This document shows, piece after piece, positions 23,842 to 34,154 of a stretch of DNA of 64,000 nt. Origin of the DNA: Asterias rubens (Eukaryota > Echinodermata > Asteroidea > Forcipulatida > Asteriidae); the NCBI RefSeq assembly GCF_902459465.1, contig NC_047082.1, positions 10,600,545 to 10,664,544 of the forward strand, read 5' to 3'. Made by a program: the position numbers and the translations under genes. Under the pieces are notes generated by a model. That model saw nothing but the letters and a program-made list of their open reading frames with translations, made no database searches and was not told the DNA's origin. Every line of letters starts with the position of its first letter. Within the stretch, counting starts at the first letter, position 1.

Positions 23842-24151
23842 AGACATTATACACTTTCGGTTAACAGTATTGTCCAAGTCCCACACTTCGTGTATCACAA
23901 CTGAAAATTTAGGCTCAATCGGTCATCGGAGTCGGGAGAAAATAACGACATGACATGTGTTTTTAATAAATCCGTAATTCTCGCTATCGAGAATTGATAT
24001 TGTTTTAATGTTTTATCAAGAAGTAAAGCATTTCATGGAACAATATTTCAAGAGAAGTCTTTCACCATTACCTTCTGTAAACCCTGTAAATTATTTGTAA
24101 ATCTGTGATTTTTTTCCTTTTTTTTGTACCGTAAGTGTATAATGGCTTTAA
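23838..24151. mobile_element. TTAA MITE, family 2
   Basis: Middle of the chain: starts TTAAAGACATTATACACTTTC and ends GTGTATAATGGCTTTAA. Shares a TTAA with both neighbours. Confidence 0.75.
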
Positions 24152-24522
24152 AGGCAGTGGACACTATTGGTAATTACTCAAAATAATTATTAGCATAAAA
24201 CCTTTCTTGGTGACGAGTAACGGGGAGAGGTTGGTGGTATAAAACATTGTGAGAAACGGCTCCCTCTGAAGTGCCATAGTTTTCGAGAAAGAAGTACTTT
24301 TCCACGAATTTGATTTCGAGACCTCAGAGGTCTCGAAATCAACCATTTAAACGCACACAACTTCGTGTGACAAGGGTGTTTTATTCTTTCATTATTATCT
24401 CACAACTTCGATGACCGATTGAGTTCAAATTTTCACAGGTTTGTTATGTTATGCGTATGTTGAGATACTCCAACTGTGAAGGCTAGTCTTTGACAACTAC
24501 CAATAGTGTCCAGTGCCTTTAA
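24148..24522. mobile_element. TTAA MITE, family 1
   Basis: Third element of the chain, complete, with a shortened central palindrome (CGAGACCTCAGAGGTCTCG). Confidence 0.85.
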
Positions 24523-24549
24523 ATGTAGTACCAACCTCATAGTTCCTTC

Positions 24550-24701
24550 ACAATGGGAGACTTTCTGGGACGATAGAGGGCAGCAGACTTACCGGGTAAA
24601 TCCATTGTTCTCAGAATTATGCGCATGTTCAGAACTACGTAAACAATGGAAATTTACCCGGTATGTCTGCTGCCACCTAGCGTTGGAAAGTCTCCTATTG
24701 T
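24550..24701. mobile_element. Palindromic MITE, GCAGCAGACTTACCGGG family
   Basis: ACAATGGGAGACTTTC … GAAAGTCTCCTATTGT at the ends and GGCAGCAGACTTACCGGG / CCCGGTATGTCTGCTGCC inside. A second copy lies at 60501-60669. Confidence 0.75.
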
Positions 24702-25198
24702 ACCTCATGTTTGTATCTCATTGGTGAACACAGGGAAGAGTGAAGTCACACATTGTGACCGTCAGCAGGCAAATAACGAAACAGGGAACTTTAAACTGTT
24801 TATTGATTAAGCCGCCTGATTATTTTATCGAGAGTATAGTGTAAAGTCAAGCGTTTCCCCGCTCGGTCAAATCGTTCATATCGGTTTTATTTACTTTGTC
24901 TGATAAATAAACACGAAGATTTTCAACACGGATTTCGGCGTGGGAGTAGGGACCATCGAGGGACAACAATTCGTCATGGTCTATTTTCATGGTTATGGAC
25001 TTCCCTGGCGGTCAACAAAAAGCATAAAATGACAGTCGGCGAAACGAGGAACATCACAATCAAATCGAATTCAACTGATCTTAGACATAACTGGTCCAAT
25101 ACTGATTCCAGACAATCTGCAAGACCAGAGACTAAAGTGACGAGAACAATTGAGAAAACATCGTGATTTAGTTCAAGAAATCCTTCAGCAGCAGCAAC

Positions 25199-25852
25199 AT
25201 GACATTTCAGTCGTCATCGTTTCTGGGGTTGCAGTCCCTCGTAACTCTGAGCGGGTTTGTCATGTTAATTCTTGCCGTATCGTCACCGGCACTGGCCGGC
25301 CCGCTGCCCGCTCCATCCGACGAAGACCACGCAGCTCAAAGCGGTATCTTGGCATCTGACTGTTCAAAGACCGGACTCAACCAGCAGCTTAACAACGGCG
25401 AACATTTCTACCCAAACAAGCCTGCCTTTGGGGTACTTCCATTTAACCAAACCATCCAACAACGGCAGACAATTACCCCTGATGACATGCCCTACCCTGA
25501 CGTAGCAACTACGACAACCTGTCCGGCCGAGCATGAGGTACGTGAAGATTGGAGCACCAGTGCGGCAGCAACCTGCCCGTGGACCTACGAGGAGGACCAC
25601 GATGCAGACCGGTACCCAAGCGTCATCGCCAGGGCTGTGTGTCGCTGTCAGGGCTGTCTAGACCCATACACTGGCAAAGCATCCCCTGACTTAGAATGCA
25701 GAGAGGTGATGTACACTATGGGAGTGTTGAGGAACAATGGGTGTGTTGAAGGCGTCTTGAAATATGACTTTGAGTGGTATAAGGTACCAGTAGCGTGCAC
25801 CTGTATGCGAAAGGTCAGCACTGCCATCCGACCCCCAGACATTATTAGCTGA
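25199..25852 (+). CDS. IL-17-like cytokine gene D, single-exon, 217 aa
   Basis: Near-identical paralogue of gene C in opposite orientation. It has the same signal peptide, pro-region and ten cysteines, with the IL-17 core at about residues 105-205 (C126-P-W, D-x-x-R-Y-P, C148-x-C150-x-x-C153, V-L-R, C200-T-C202). It differs from C by S2T, S8F, L21V, F23L and S208T. About 385 bp from 25271 is nucleotide-identical to C, third codon positions included, although the surrounding arms carry substitutions and indels. Just upstream of the ATG, D has an in-frame TGA where E is open, which supports starting at 25199. A TTAA MITE (26065-26349) sits in the 3' flank of this copy but not of C. The upstream ATF/CREB-like site is degenerate here (TGAAGTCA at 24741). 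Confidence 0.93.
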   Translation: MTFQSSSFLGLQSLVTLSGFVMLILAVSSPALAGPLPAPSDEDHAAQSGILASDCSKTGLNQQLNNGEHFYPNKPAFGVLPFNQTIQQRQTITPDDMPYPDVATTTTCPAEHEVREDWSTSAAATCPWTYEEDHDADRYPSVIARAVCRCQGCLDPYTGKASPDLECREVMYTMGVLRNNGCVEGVLKYDFEWYKVPVACTCMRKVSTAIRPPDIIS

Positions 25853-25973
25853 ACAGTTTACATTTTCCAGCTTACATGGCACTTTCGATACTCTGGTTTA
25901 TTGATTTAATGCAAAATGTATTATATAGTGGAAAAGCATTACTTTCATTATATTTATGACACTTTTAAGTATC

Positions 25974-25982
25974 TTATTTATA
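25974..25982 (+). promoter_or_regulatory. AU-rich nonamer downstream of gene D
   Basis: TTATTTATA 122 bp past the stop, followed at once by another ATTTA. The matching nonamer of gene C lies at 19625-19633 on the minus strand, so it predates the duplication. Confidence 0.4.
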
Positions 25983-26064
25983 TAATTTATTGACCTCTTC
26001 CGTGTGTTTTTATCTATGTTTCATTTTGAAATTTTAAAAGATATTTATAGAGATTTTATTAAGT

Positions 26065-26349
26065 TTAAAGACACTGGACACTATTGGTAATTGTCAAAGA
26101 CCAGTCTTCTCACTTGGTGTATCTTAACATATGCATAAAATAACAAACCTGTGACAATTTTTGCTCAATTGGTTGTAGAAGTTGCGAGATAATTATAATG
26201 AAAGAAAAAAACACCCTTGTCACACGAAGTTGTGTGCCTTCAGATGCTTGATTTCGAGACCCTCAAAATCTAATTATGAGGTCTCGAAATCAAATGCGCG
26301 GAAAATTACTTCTTTCTCGGAAACAACAAATAGTGTCCACTGCCTTTAA
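26065..26349. mobile_element. TTAA MITE, family 1, with known empty site
   Basis: Inserted in the 3' flank of gene D. The aligned site in the C arm (near 19546) has a single TTAA and no element, so target site and duplication are read directly. The element is shortened on its right side. Confidence 0.9.
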
Positions 26350-26815
26350 ATGTCTATTGTGAACACAGTTTGTCTGTGTAAAAACAAAAACCTTGTTTAA
26401 TATTTTTATATGTATTTGTTTATACACATTTTATGTTTATATGCCCTACAGCCTCGTGGCGGCAGCTATTTGTATTAGACTATAAATGTGAAGCTGAGTT
26501 TTTTTTCTAGTAAACACTTTATTTTAAGAGTTTATTTATTCGAAGACTTTTAACAGTTGCAGTTGAAAGTCAATGAACATCTCTTTATAAGGGATATATA
26601 TTTCAACAGCAAAAAAGAAACATGTGTTGGTGTATCACAATTAAATACGTAAATCCTATGGATTAAACATTAAAATGTTACACAGATGACAGAACTATAC
26701 ACAGTGTTTTTCATTCTTGTTTAGTCCTTTGTGTTGTTTTGTCTTTGTAATGGTTGTTTGTATCCTCAAAGTTGTTGAGACCAAATGGAAGCTGAGAGGA
26801 AAAACGTCCTGCCCC

Positions 26816-27169
26816 TTAAAGGCACTGAACACTATCGGTTATTACTCAAAACAAATATCATCTTAAAAACTGACTTGGTAACAAGCATTTGAGAGCTGTT
26901 GATAGTATAAAACATTGTGAGAAACGGCTCCCTCTGAATAGCATACATTTTGAGAAAAGAGGCCTTCTCACTGAAATAATGAAAGACATTCCTATCTAAA
27001 AGCACACTAATTCGTCCAACAAGGGTGTTTTTTAAATATAATTTTCTCGCAACTTCGATGACCAATTGAGCTCAAATTTTCACAGGCTCGTTATTTTATG
27101 CATATGTTGAGAAACACCAAGTGAGAAGACTGGTCTTTGAGATCTACCAAACGTGTTCAGTGCCTATAA
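26816..27169. mobile_element. TTAA MITE, family 1, diverged
   Basis: TTAAAGGCACTGAACACTATC … CGTGTTCAGTGCCTATAA; the central palindrome is lost. Confidence 0.7.
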
Positions 27170-27850
27170 GGATAGAAACTATTATTTATATCACACAGAA
27201 GTGTGCCACTGCCCAAAATGCATGTCAGATGCAGATGCCAAAAAAGGGCGATGACATATTACCAGTTGGTCAGATCAACGACTGCTCATTGAGGAGTATG
27301 TCAACGTTCTGGTGGTTTTGAGCCTTATATTTTGGCAGACAATTGATTCGGGGGGGGGGGGGTCCATTCCAAACTTATCCTCAATGAGTTATCCCTTGTG
27401 GATGAACTTTCCCGCAACTTATCCTGGAATAGTTTTGAGAAAGTGCAATTTTTTATAGTTGTTCTGTACTTTTTCAGACCAGTGGTTGGCAAAAGAAATG
27501 CGGCCACGACGTCTAAAAAAGACTGACTGCTGGAATTGTGTTTGAAAGGGAGTGTACGAACAGCTTCTTGGGGTTTGGTTAAGTCCCCTCCGGGGCACCC
27601 CGACAAGGGCTTAACACACGCCCCTACCGGTACGCCCTCTGAGTCTTGGTGTAAGACAGATGAAAGGTCAAAGATCAAAGTTTACCTGAACATAAACTCT
27701 CACTCAAAAACAGTGTTTTAACCAGTTGCCTATACTAGCTTGTCCAACGGCGCCCATTACTGTTTATTATACATCTTATTAATTGAGTGTATGCGACAAC
27801 ATGCGTACACCATTCACTGTCAACAAGTATTAATTTTGTAGCCCTGCAGC

Positions 27851-28008
27851 CCATTTCACGAAAAGCTAGGATTAATCCAATCCTAAGTTAGGACGAGTAA
27901 CTCGTCCTAACTTAGGATGGGTTCAATGCGTCCTAACGTCTATGGATACGGAATTTAACTCGTCCTAAGTCCTAAGATTAATCTTAAGTTATGAAGAGTT
28001 TGGTGAAA
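27851..28008. mobile_element. Fold-back element (CTTAGGACGAGTAACTCGTCC core)
   Basis: TTTCACGAAAAGCTAGG…TTTGGTGAAA ends and a perfect inner palindrome around GAGTAACTC. Related to the element in the PARPBP-like intron at 55214. Confidence 0.65.
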
Positions 28009-28035
28009 AATTTACGGCTGAAGGCCGATCGCCAC

Positions 28036-28221
28036 TAGACTTGATTCAAGTCCCATTCTCGTGTGAGAGGTCCCTAGCTATTACCTCAACTTACTATGAA
28101 ACTACCCGTACCATACAGTGCGCGCTCGCCGTCAAAATGTGGAACAGGTTTTGGAATGCAGAGCATCACAAAGCAGTAGTTTTCTGGGGATGGCACGGGA
28201 TTGGGACTTGAGTCAAGTCTA
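28036..28221. mobile_element. MITE with TAGACTTGATTCAAGTCCC ends
   Basis: Left end TAGACTTGATTCAAGTCCC pairs with right end GGGACTTGAGTCAAGTCTA. A second copy at 42699-42821 is shorter. Confidence 0.75.
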
Positions 28222-28307
28222 GATCGCCACAAATGCTACAATGACTCTGTGACAGCACAGAGGAAGACCACATAAGGGCCCTATGACTGACTTTTCTATA
28301 GCTGTAT

Positions 28308-28675
28308 TTAAAGGCAGTGGACACTATGGTAATATTACTCAAAATAATTATTAGCATAAAACCTTACTTGGTAACGAGTAATGGAGAGAGATTGATGGTA
28401 TAAAACATTGTGAGAAACGGCTTCCTCTGAAGTGACGTAGTTTTCGAGAAAGAAGTAATTTGTCCACGCATTTGATTTCGAGACCTCAAGTTAAGAATTG
28501 GAGGTCTCGAAATCAAGCATCCGAACACAACTTCGTGTGACAAGGGTGTTTTTTCTTTCATTCTTATCTCGCAACTTCGATGACCGATTAAGCTAAAGTT
28601 TTCACAGGTTGGTTATTTTATGTATATGTTCACCAAGTAAGAAGACTGGTCTTTGACAATAACCAATAGTGTTAA
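28308..28675. mobile_element. TTAA MITE, family 1
   Basis: Left TIR intact; right end decayed after AACCAATAGTGTTAA. Confidence 0.75.
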
Positions 28676-28947
28676 GGTTAAATGTTTTAACATTACTGTA
28701 TGCACGTTGACTATCTTATGAGACATCACAAACCTTCACCCATATACATCAAGAGGTTTTATTATTATTTTATTTTTATTTACGTGTGAATTAATATTCA
28801 TCTATAATGGTCTTCTAAAAATAGAACTCTCTAGGTACTACCTTCTCAAAAACCGGTAAAATATTTTGCAATCGATTTGTATAAATCAAGGTTTCCTGAT
28901 TGACTATTTAAACAGAGCACGCGTTGTAGTTTACAATCCTCTATTAA

Positions 28948-28955
28948 TGACGTCA
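28948..28955. promoter_or_regulatory. ATF/CREB-type palindrome upstream of gene E
   Basis: TGACGTCA, 362 bp upstream of the gene E ATG, at the position aligned with the site at gene C. Confidence 0.35.
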
Positions 28956-29309
28956 CACAATGTCAAACAGGGAACTCTAAACTGATTCTTTTTAGGTTTA
29001 TTTATTTTGTCTGATAGTAAACAAGAGGATTTTCAACACGGATTTGGCGTGGGTGTGATGGGGACCTGTATACAACAATTCGTCATGGTCTATTTTCATG
29101 ATTATGGACTTCCCTGGCGGTCAACAAAAAAACATAAAATGACAGTCGGCGAAACGAGGAACATCACAATCAAATCGAATTCAACTGATCTTAGACCTAA
29201 CTGGTCCAATACTGATTCCAGACAATCTGCAAGACCAGAGACTGAAGTGACAAGAACAATTGAGAAAACATCGTATTCTATTTCCAAGAAATCCTTCAGC
29301 AGCAGCAAC

Positions 29310-29963
29310 ATGTCATTTCAGTCGTCATCGTTTCTGGGGTTGCAGTCCCTCGTAACTCTGAGCGGGTTCCTCATGGTCATGCTTGCCGTATCGTCACCGG
29401 CACTGGCCGGCCCGCTGCCCGCTCCATCCGACGAAGACCACGCAGCTCAAAGCGGTATCTTGGCATCTGACTGTTCAAAGACCGGACTCAACCAGCAGCT
29501 TAACAACGGTGAACATTTCTACCCAAACAAGCCTGCCTTTGGGGTACTTCCATTTAACCAAACCATCCAACAACGGCAGACAATTACCCCTGATGACATG
29601 CCCTACCCTGACGTAGCAACTACGACAACCTGTCCGGCCGAGCATGAGGTACGCGAAGATTGGAGCACCAGTGCGGCAGCAACCTGCCCGTGGACCTACG
29701 TGGATGACCACGATGCAGAGCGGTACCCAAGCGTCATCGCCAGGGCTGTGTGTCGCTGTCAGGGCTGTCTAGATCCATACACTGGCAAAGCATCCCCTGA
29801 CTTAGAATGCAGAGAGGTGATGTACACTATGGGAGTATTGAGGAAAAATGGCTGTGTAGAAGGCGTCTTGAAATATGACTTTGAGTGGTATAAGGTACCA
29901 GTAGCGTGCACCTGTATGCGAAAGGTTAGCTCTGCCATCCGTCCCCCGGACATTATTGGCTGA
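29310..29963 (+). CDS. IL-17-like cytokine gene E, single-exon, 217 aa
   Basis: Third member of the C/D/E set, in the same orientation as D. It keeps the signal peptide, pro-region and all ten cysteines. Differences from C are S8F, F23V, I24M, E131V, E132D, D137E, N179K and S217G; three of them cluster in the loop before R-Y-P. The open frame continues upstream to 29007, but the extension is broken in D and lies in sequence alignable to the non-coding upstream region of C and D, so I start at the signal-peptide ATG. About 285 bp of the pro-region differs from D at only two synonymous sites, whereas the 3' flank is unrelated to D beyond the first 20 or so bases. Two UUAUUUAUU-type AU-rich nonamers lie 116-167 bp past the stop, and a candidate AATAAA is at 30345. 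Confidence 0.93.
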   Translation: MSFQSSSFLGLQSLVTLSGFLMVMLAVSSPALAGPLPAPSDEDHAAQSGILASDCSKTGLNQQLNNGEHFYPNKPAFGVLPFNQTIQQRQTITPDDMPYPDVATTTTCPAEHEVREDWSTSAAATCPWTYVDDHDAERYPSVIARAVCRCQGCLDPYTGKASPDLECREVMYTMGVLRKNGCVEGVLKYDFEWYKVPVACTCMRKVSSAIRPPDIIG

Positions 29964-30078
29964 ACAGTTTACATTTTTAATATTTCATCACAACCCTGAA
30001 TTCCTTGTTCATCTAAAGTGGTTCAACTACTTAAAATACCGTTCTATTTATGTCAATTTAAATTTTCCTTATTTTACT

Positions 30079-30130
30079 TTATTTATTCAGAGTAATTTAT
30101 TGTAGCTTTATTACGGTTGTTTTATTTATT
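30079..30130 (+). promoter_or_regulatory. AU-rich element downstream of gene E
   Basis: Two TTATTTATT nonamers (30079-30087, 30122-30130) plus further ATTTA pentamers, 116-167 bp past the stop. AU-rich elements of this class shorten cytokine mRNA half-life in animals; use here is inferred. Confidence 0.45.
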
Positions 30131-30787
30131 TGTACAAATGAAGTTATTGCTCAAGTTGTGCAGAAGTTTGCTCTAAGTTTGCAACAATCCCTATGGGAGA
30201 AAGCTATCAAACCAATATTAATAAGTTAGATACGGTGTATCGATGAAAAAGTAAATCCTATGGATTTTATTATTCAGTTCATTCATTTGAGTATCAAATG
30301 AACAGTCATTCTATGTAAACACTTTTTGTTGTCTGTAAATACAGAATAAAAACAGGACGACAAGGTGTCGTAAAAAAAGTAATATTTTTTGAGAAAATTG
30401 AATTAACTGTTGCAAACAACTTTCAAACCAAAAGGACCGATGGTATAGATGCTTTCGAAGGTTTTCGAGAAAGACTCATTTAAAAAATAGTTAAAACTAT
30501 TTGTTTGCATTAATGTTGTATGTACTTTGTTTCTGTTCACAATTTTGAATTTCTTTAACCTTCAAAGTATGCTTTAGTTTTCTTTTCTATAGGATGTTCC
30601 TATTTTAATTGACCTTTGTACATTATGCACATTTATTGTTTTTATGTAGGCTATATGACTATGTTTAATTGTGTATTATCCTTCCCTGTAATATTGACGG
30701 CGCGTCCGCTGTTGGTTTGGTCAATAAATATAAGTATAAATATATAAATAATATGTGTTTGGTTTTTCGAAAGCAAAGTGATGGAAA

Positions 30788-31144
30788 ATAAAGGAACACG
30801 TTTCCTTGGATCGGTCGAGTTGGTCTTTGAAAATGCGTTTGAAACCGTTTGTTATAAAATGCATATGGTTAGATAATTTAAAAGTAGAAAATAAGGATCC
30901 ATACAAACATGCTTTGAAATTGCCGGTTTTCCTTTTACGTCGCGAAGAAACACGATCGGCCAATTGACCCCACAAAATGGCCGACGGTGTTAGTTCACGT
31001 CGCAAAATAAAAACCGTGCAATTTCGAGTGATACCTTTGTGAATCAATATATTCTTTCTGACCATAACATGTATTTTTTAACAAATTGTTTCAAACGGTT
31101 TTTAAATACTAACTCGTCCGATCCAAGGCAACGTGTTCCTTTAA
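30788..31144. mobile_element. TTAA MITE, family 3 (TIR AAAGGAACACGTTGCC)
   Basis: Left AAAGGAACACGTTTCCTTGG, right CCAAGGCAACGTGTTCCTTTAA-type end with CGATCC adjacent, and inner mirrored segments (ATGCATATGGTTAG, CACGATCGG). Codes for nothing recognisable. Confidence 0.7.
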
Positions 31145-31489
31145 GTTCTCACATTTAAGTATCTTAAAAAAATCACTACAAAAATAATTGGTCGCTTACA
31201 AAAATATAAATCAAAGCATGTTATTATTATTTTAAATTGCTCCACATTGGATATTTCAAACTGTCAGTTTGAAGGTGGCCTAAAAAAAGCAGTGATTAGC
31301 GATTTATTCATTAATCATTTTTTAAATCTTCGGACATAAGAATATCTTCCTTTGTTACTTATTTTAATGTATGAAACAAAAATAAAGTATTTGGTTTTCA
31401 GTTCACAAATTATGTAAAGCCTCTCATTTGTCGTGGTTTTATTTCTAAAGGATTAATATATTATTTTGATTCTTAGGGGGTAGGTGGGT

Positions 31490-31860
31490 AAATGCCCTTG
31501 GTGATTACTCTAGAAACTAATTACCATAAAAACTTAAGGTTCATGGCACTTAAGAGTTGTTGATATCATAAAACCCTTCTTTTATTTCATTTTTTTTTTT
31601 GAAACGACATCCTTTCAGGTAGAGTGTAGTTTTACGGAAAGAGGTAATTCTTTATCCAAAAAAACAGTTTGAATATGAGAAAGACTCGGGTATGAAGCCT
31701 TTCTCATGCACCTGAAAGCACTCAATTTCTTGCAACTTCGATGACCAATTGAGCCCAAATTTTCACATCTTGCTATTTTATGCAATATGTTGTCATATTG
31801 TTCGCCAAGTTAGGATACTGGTCTACACAAACATTTTGATCAGAATTGATCAGAACTAAC
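31490..31860. mobile_element. Decayed TTAA-type MITE
   Basis: Scattered family 1 signatures (AACTTCGATGACCAATTGAG, AAATTTTCACA, TGTTGATATCATAAAACCC); termini lost. The rest of 31145-32430 is AT-rich with no gene seen. Confidence 0.45.
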
Positions 31861-32429
31861 TTACAATTTTTTTTTAAATAATATTACTTAGAAATATCGA
31901 AACCATATTATTTGGCACTTGAGTGTAACTTTTATGGATTCTTCCATTACCCTTAACACTAAATTCTGATGGTAGGTAAGTATTCAACCTTTGCCCTCTG
32001 ATTATGATGTAAGTCTGATCCCGTGTAAAACAAACAGTCATTTTGATTGGTCCTTAGTCCAACAGAAAGGAACACGTGTTATGGGCATAGAAACAATGGT
32101 AGTCGTTTTATATCAATGGGTAAACACTGCAATGAGAAAGAATTGTGGACAACATCAAAGCCCTGGTAAAGTAAAATTCATATGCAGATAAGAAATTTTT
32201 AACATTAAAAAAAATAAATAAAAAAATAAATATAGCATGCCGGAAAAGGGGTGAAAGAGTTGCTTGCTTTTATGACGTTATTGGTCCTTTGGGAGGAAGC
32301 AGCCCTACTATTGATACCATAATCACAGTATTACGTAATAAGCTCTCGGGCAAACAATGCAATATCATAGTTTCGTTTTTTGATAGATAAATGGGTGTGT
32401 TTAACCATTGCAATCAGTAATGCACCAAA

Positions 32430-33420
32430 AAGGCAAGAACATTAATTTTGGTTTTACCCATACAACACCGATGTGTGTCAGCACTGTATACTCAGTACTT
32501 TCCCGAGTCCTGTACCCATACTACACCGATGTGTGTCAGCACTGTATACTCAGTACTTTCCCGAGTCCTGTACCCATACTACACCGATGTGTGTTAGCAC
32601 TGTATACTCAGTACTTTCCCGAGTCCTGTACCCATACTACACCGATGTGTGTCAGCACTGTATACTCAGTACTTTCCCGAGTTCTGTACCCATACTACAT
32701 CGATGTGTGTCAGCACTGTATACTCAGTACTTTCCCGAGTCCTGTACCCATACTACACCGATGTGTGTCAGCACTGTATACTCAGTACTTTCCCGAGTCC
32801 TGTACCCATACTACACCGATGTGTGTCAGCACTGTATACTCAGTACTTTCCCGAGTCCTGTACCCATACTACACCGATGTGTGTCAGCACTGTATACTCA
32901 GTACTTTCCCGAGTCCTGTACCCATACTACACCGATGTGTGTCAGCACTGTATACTCAGTACTTTCCCAAGTTCTGTACCCATACTACATCGATGTGTGT
33001 CAGCACTGTATACTCAGTACTTTCCCGAGTCCTGTACCCATACTACACCGATGTGTGTCAGCACTGTATACTCAGTACTTTCCCGAGTCCTGTACCCATA
33101 CTACACCGATGTGTGTCAGCACTGTATACTCAGTACTTTCCCGAGTCCTGTACCCATACTACACCGATGTGTGTCAGCACTGTATACTCAGTACTTTCCC
33201 GAGTCCTGTACCCATACTACACCGATGTGTGTCAGCACTGTATACTCAGTACTTTCCCGAGTCCTGTACCCATACTACACCGATGTGTGTCAGCACTGTA
33301 TACTCAGTACTTTCCCGAGTCCTGTGATGGAAAAAAAGTCACAGGCATATTACTCGATTGGGATTCGAACCAACGACCTTTGCAGTTCTAGAGTAGTGTC
33401 ATAACCACCGAGATTGCCTG
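32430..33420 (-). repeat. 58-bp minisatellite (about 15 units) grown inside a SINE A tail
   Basis: Units begin with GTGTGTCAGC every 58 bp from 32473 to 33285 (14 exact periods). The unit, GTGTGTCAGCACTGTATACT then CAGTACTTTCCCGAGTCC then TGTACCCATACTACACCGAT, is the reverse complement of the SINE A tail. Flanks complete the SINE on the minus strand: its 3' end (AATTTTGGTTTTACCCATAC, 32437-) and its tRNA-like head (GGGATTCGAACCAACGACC, 33360-). Because 58 is not a multiple of 3, all three forward frames stay open for 250-330 codons; this is not coding. Units are nearly identical, with variants at 32589, 32647-32705 and 32937-32995. Confidence 0.93.
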
Positions 33421-33439
33421 GTAGCTAGAGGCTTCGAAT

Positions 33440-33540
33440 CCAATGTGTTGGCAGCGGGTATACCGCAACGATACACCAGATGTTAAATTTGGATCGGGGA
33501 TAAAGAATTTTAATTTTGGTTTTTACCCATACACAGATGT
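33440..33540 (-). mobile_element. SINE family A 3' end
   Basis: ATCGGGGATAAAGAATTTTA then AATTTTGGTTTTTACCCATA, the mirror of the tail seen at 21140-21195. Confidence 0.6.
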
Positions 33541-34154
33541 GTGGCAAAATTCTGTTATAATGAATACAATGGTGGATATAGTCTTAGAACTAACACTGAT
33601 ATGAAACGATATAATAAATAACAGTATTTAGATATTAGGCAGTTGTGTTATGTTTAATACTGTTTTGTGTCAATAAACAAAATGAAGCGAAGGTGTTAAC
33701 TCTCCCTTTCAAAGTTGTTTAGGCTCATATCTATAAATGGAACCACGGTTTATTTGTCTAAAATATAACTGAAAATACCAGGAAGGAAACTGAATGTATA
33801 TTGAGTGGTATAAAAGTGAACATTTTTATTAGTTATTTCAGGTATAAGGTGTTAACTATTCTTCTTTTGAATTGATTTAATATCTGACCGCAACATCAGC
33901 AAAGATATCAACTAAAATATTAAAAGACTTCTATACATGCAACTAAACTTTAAACTAAACCAGTTAAAGGCAAGTTCATACCAAGTTTTTTTTGTTTGAA
34001 TCTTAGATATAATTGACTATTTTGGCCTCGGTTTTGGGATATCGACGAAAATCCGGAGAGAAAATGTAATATATTTGTGCATATAGCCATATTACTTCGA
34101 AATGTAATATTTCTCACAATGCTTTATACTATCAACAAAATAATAATTTTACAA

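Larger units (their letters stand above)
24775..26740 (+). repeat. Right arm of the IL-17 inverted duplication
   Basis: Gene D with flanks, inverted relative to 19160-20870 and separated from it by about 3.9 kb. Longer than the left arm mainly because of the TTAA MITE at 26065-26349. Confidence 0.85.

Noticed and set aside
27325..27678. 117-codon minus-strand frame
   Set aside because: Crosses a G-run, has no recognisable domain and ordinary intergenic composition.
29007..29309. N-terminal extension of IL-17 gene E by 101 codons
   Set aside because: The aligned region of D has a stop and indels, and a signal peptide begins at 29310.
32408..33404. Three overlapping forward open frames of 251-327 codons
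   Set aside because: They are the 58-bp minisatellite read in three frames; the repeat unit happens to lack stops and derives from a SINE tail.
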